Shown one piece after another: positions 61,994-64,000 of a stretch of DNA of 64,000 bases. Under the pieces are notes generated by a model that was given only the letters and a program-made list of their open reading frames with translations, had not been told where the DNA came from and made no database searches. Positions within the stretch are counted from its first letter, which is position 1, and each line of letters opens with the position of its first letter. The DNA comes from Candidatus Desulfaltia sp. (GTDB taxonomy: Bacteria; Desulfobacterota; Desulfobacteria; Desulfobacterales; ETH-SRB1), in NCBI GenBank assembly GCA_030656555.1, contig JAUSPN010000015.1, positions 32,396-96,395 on the forward strand, read 5' to 3'. Position numbers and translations under genes: made by a program.

Positions 61994-62449
61994 CTATAGA
62001 TCAAAGTGAGCCTTTATCTTAAAAACCTTTGTTGCAGGCATATTGATAATATCTGTTATTCCTGTTTTGTCGGAGATATTTTTAAGGTTTTTTTCTATTT
62101 CCTTCATGGATGGAGCAATAAAGGTAAACCATATATTATACTTGTTGTTCCGTTTATAATTATGAGTTACTCCAGGATGGCTGTTTACTTCTTTAGCAAA
62201 GAATTCAATTTTATTTTTCGGCACCTTTGCTGCGCAGAGAGTGCTGACAAATCCTAATTTTTCAGGGACGAAATTACCCCCTATCCGCCTGATAAGCCCT
62301 TTTTTCTTCAACACGGCAAGTCGCTTTAAAATATCATCTTCGGAAAGACCCAGATCATTTGCTACGGCAAGATAGGGGCGGGGGGTTATCGGAAAGTCGG
62401 ACTGTATCCTGTTTAGAATTTCCCTGTCTATGTCATCCATTGAAGACAT
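61994..62449 (-). CDS. Siroheme decarboxylase subunit (AhbA/AhbB/NirL type)
   Basis: This 151-residue AsnC/Lrp-fold protein has an HTH-like N-terminus (DIDREILNRIQSDFPITPRP) and SEDDILKRLAVLKKKGLIRR. GVTHNYKRNNKYNIWFTFIA, with the conserved His and Arg, marks the Ahb/NirL family that decarboxylates siroheme to didecarboxysiroheme. This is the route to haem and haem d1 used by sulfate reducers and archaea. Its partner subunit is not in the window. I cannot choose between AhbA and AhbB from sequence alone. Confidence 0.8.
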   Translation of the reverse strand: MSSMDDIDREILNRIQSDFPITPRPYLAVANDLGLSEDDILKRLAVLKKKGLIRRIGGNFVPEKLGFVSTLCAAKVPKNKIEFFAKEVNSHPGVTHNYKRNNKYNIWFTFIAPSMKEIEKNLKNISDKTGITDIINMPATKVFKIKAHFDL

Positions 62450-62468
62450 GATTGTTTTTACCTTAATA

Positions 62469-62502
62469 AAAAAAGCCCCGCATAATATGCAGGGCTTTTT
62501 TA
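62469..62502 (-). terminator. Rho-independent terminator after dsrC
   Basis: AAAAAAGCCCCGCATAATAT and its inverse GCAGGGCTTTTTT form a long GC-rich stem with T runs on both strands. It lies 38 nt after the dsrC stop and 20 nt before the Ahb-type gene, so it ends dsrC transcripts. Confidence 0.85.
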
Positions 62503-62539
62503 GTTAAAAATGTGTTAAACAGGCCATTGATTTCTTGGC

Positions 62540-62857
62540 TTAGACGCATCCTGTAGGTTTTGGAAGACCGGCCATCTTACATGCTCCTTTGCCGGGCCCT
62601 GACGGATAAAGTTCATATATATGTTTCAGTTTGAAGCCTGTAACTTTAGATAGTATCCGAACCATTGGAGCAATTCCGTTTTTCTCATAATACTCGCGAA
62701 GCACTGTGATCATCGCACGATGCTCCTCAGTAAGCTCCTCAATACCCTCTGTTGTTTTAACATACTGTACCCACTCCTCACTCCAGTTCGCATACGAATC
62801 AATAAAACCATCTTCATCCGTAACAAAAGTTTTACCCATGAATTGAATTTCTGGCAT
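62540..62857 (-). CDS. dsrC: DsrC, sulfur-carrier protein of dissimilatory sulfite reduction
   Basis: This 105-residue DsrC/TusE-family protein has both C-terminal cysteines 11 residues apart (GPGKGACKMAGLPKPTGCV). That pair defines true DsrC, which takes sulfur from DsrAB as a trisulfide; TusE lacks the first. The N-terminus is EIQFMGKTFVTDEDGFIDSY, then WSEEWVQYVK and VLREYYEKNGIAPMVRILSK. SD GGGGGA precedes the ATG. It is a single gene with its own terminator. dsrAB are not in this window. Confidence 0.96.
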   Translation of the reverse strand: MPEIQFMGKTFVTDEDGFIDSYANWSEEWVQYVKTTEGIEELTEEHRAMITVLREYYEKNGIAPMVRILSKVTGFKLKHIYELYPSGPGKGACKMAGLPKPTGCV

Positions 62858-62971
62858 TTAAAAATCCCCCTTTTTTTTTTAAAAAATATTATGGCTTCCC
62901 GCCCTTTAATTATATGTTTATTTATCAATTTTTTATATATTATCAATTAATAAATGTCAATATTAAAAAAC

Positions 62972-62989
62972 AATGAACTCGTAAAAAGT
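62972..62989. repeat. Single MITE-like end near dsrC
   Basis: AATGAACTCGTAAAAAGTTT is nearly identical to the family end TGATGAACTCGTAAAAAGT. It lies between dsrC and the HdrF-like gene. Confidence 0.55.
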
Positions 62990-62999
62990 TTAGTCTATC

Positions 63000-63845
63000 T
63001 CAATATTCTTTTGGCATGCCGTTTAGCTCTGCCAGCGTAAAAACCGGCCCGTCTTTGCATACGAATTCTTTTCCAATATTGCACCTGCCGCAAATTCCGA
63101 TGCCGCACTTCATACGCATTTCAAGAGACATTATTATGTGATCATGGGCGTAGCCAAGCTTGTCTAATACCGGCTGGGTAAACTTGATCATGATCGGCGG
63201 GCCGCAAACAATGGCGTATGTGTCTGCAGTGGCGGGAGGCATTTTCTGCTCGGTGATTGTTGGTACAAATCCTACATTGTATTTCCAGCCCGGATCATCT
63301 GTGTTGTCCACGGTAATATGCATATTAATATCATCACGAGTTTCCCACGCGGCAAGTTCATCCCTGTAAAGGAGCATTCCTGGAGATCGTGCGCCGTATA
63401 TAACATGAATCTCTTTAAACTTCGATCTGTTGGGCGGATCGAGCATATAAACAATAGATGAACGGAGTGTAGTAAAGGCAAAACCACCACCGATGATCAC
63501 AACATTTTTTCCTTCAAGTATATTCCAGGGATAACTCTTGCCGAAAGGACCGCGCAACCCCATAATATCGCCGGCTTTCATGGAATGAAGACAGCTCGTA
63601 ACCAGACCGACTTTATTGATTGTAAAGGTTACATATCCTTTCTCCGTAGGCGAAGATGCAATACCTATGGGCGCTTCACCCTTTCCTGCAACGGAAAGCT
63701 CGGCAAACTGACCCGACTTATAAGAAAACTTCTCTTCATCACCCTGGTTTATAAAAACCAGCCTGAATGTCTTGAGATTTTTGTCTTCGGTTTCGGTTAT
63801 TATCTCGTCTATACGAACAGGATATGGCAAATACGGATTTTGCAT
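63000..63845 (-). CDS. FAD/NAD(P)-binding oxidoreductase (hydrogenase gamma/HdrF-like)
   Basis: This 281-residue protein of the ferredoxin-NADP reductase type has an FAD-binding barrel (FSYKSGQFAELSV, then APIGIASSPTEKGYVTFTIN). The NAD domain has VVIIGGGFAFTTLRSSIVYM and AIVCGPPIMIKFTQPVLDKL. A PyrK-like cluster loop, MKCGIGICGRCNIGKEFVCK, would hold a [2Fe-2S] centre. Such proteins pass electrons from NAD(P)H to hydrogenase or heterodisulfide reductase-type partners. The partner genes probably lie beyond the right edge of the window. Confidence 0.82.
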   Translation of the reverse strand: MQNPYLPYPVRIDEIITETEDKNLKTFRLVFINQGDEEKFSYKSGQFAELSVAGKGEAPIGIASSPTEKGYVTFTINKVGLVTSCLHSMKAGDIMGLRGPFGKSYPWNILEGKNVVIIGGGFAFTTLRSSIVYMLDPPNRSKFKEIHVIYGARSPGMLLYRDELAAWETRDDINMHITVDNTDDPGWKYNVGFVPTITEQKMPPATADTYAIVCGPPIMIKFTQPVLDKLGYAHDHIIMSLEMRMKCGIGICGRCNIGKEFVCKDGPVFTLAELNGMPKEY

Positions 63846-63879
63846 TATAGATTCCTTAACTTTAGTCCATTATAAAAAC

Positions 63880-63899
63880 CCTTGCCCTCAGGGCAAGGT
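63880..63899. promoter_or_regulatory. Hairpin in the gap before the edge gene
   Basis: CCTTGCCCT and AGGGCAAGG form a near-perfect inverted repeat. It sits between the divergent HdrF-like gene and the gene starting at 63986. A terminator is unlikely at such a place; it may be an operator or repeat. Confidence 0.4.
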
Positions 63900-63985
63900 C
63901 AGAGTTCATTGGCTTTGCCTTTTGAACGACCCATTGTTACATCCAGACCTGAGTTGTCCCAACAGCATCAGGAAAGGAGTAACAA

Positions 63986-64000
63986 ATGAGTCGTTTTCGA
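63986..64000 (+). CDS. Start of a gene cut by the window edge
   Basis: A strong ribosome site, GGAAAGGAG, lies 5-6 nt before ATG 63986. Only five codons (MSRFR) are visible. The product cannot be told. It is divergent from the HdrF-like gene. Confidence 0.5.

Noticed and set aside
62540-62857. TusE reading of the DsrC-family protein
   Set aside because: Both conserved C-terminal cysteines are present, which TusE lacks.

Overview
The window looks like chromosome of a sulfate- or sulfite-reducing bacterium of the Desulfobacterota, probably near Desulfobacterales. I infer this from gene content: a DsrC protein with both C-terminal cysteines, an Ahb/NirL-type siroheme decarboxylase subunit, a flavoredoxin-like flavin reductase, a hydrogenase-gamma/HdrF-like FAD-NAD oxidoreductase, and many small intergenic repeats. 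No rRNA, tRNA, CRISPR array or complete insertion sequence is visible.

Layout. 1-16931 is an LPS/surface-polysaccharide region. It holds a cut-off LpxL-type acyltransferase, heptosyltransferases (waaF, waaC and a third GT9 gene) and a GT2 on the + strand. Opposite lies an eight-gene minus-strand run: O-antigen ligase-like protein, DUF268-type protein, GT4, FkbM methyltransferase, GT2, methyltransferase, GT-D-like protein and a CgeB-like glycosyltransferase with an apparent frameshift. An AAA/DUF4143 ATPase and galE follow. A HigBA toxin-antitoxin module sits directly after waaC, and a decayed second copy of the waaC 3' end lies beyond it. 17001-23734 carries a 29-residue membrane peptide, an HD phosphohydrolase, mobB, a B12-type radical SAM protein, polA and a DUF5661 protein. 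23841-25259 is a graveyard of gene fragments (IS110 transposase start, universal stress protein, class III cyclase, zinc-ribbon transposase-like start), followed by DUF3024, HicAB and a flavin reductase.

27239-36513 is recC-recB-recD. 36524-43026 holds a 58-residue gene, queF, an FlgT-like lipoprotein, a REC-cyclase protein, dusB, DUF1848, a flavodoxin-fold protein and a TRIC channel. 43113-47269 is a tight operon of a 622-residue unrecognised protein, a glycosyltransferase-like protein and a HAD phosphatase. 47363-53120 holds a two-component pair, an ArgA-like GNAT, an unknown protein, a TVP38 membrane protein and pgk. 53279-59043 holds a 4-Cys protein, radC, gpsA, gyrA and an AI-2E-type permease. 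59241-63845 holds rmuC, two small membrane proteins, a nitrilase, the Ahb subunit, dsrC and the HdrF-like oxidoreductase. A gene start is cut off at the right edge.

The most notable feature is the density of short palindromic repeats. At least six families occupy gaps between genes. One 120-bp family found between genes also lies in frame inside recC, adding about 40 residues. A G-rich repeat interrupts a glycosyltransferase gene in the same way. This resembles the Rickettsia palindromic elements that insert into protein genes.
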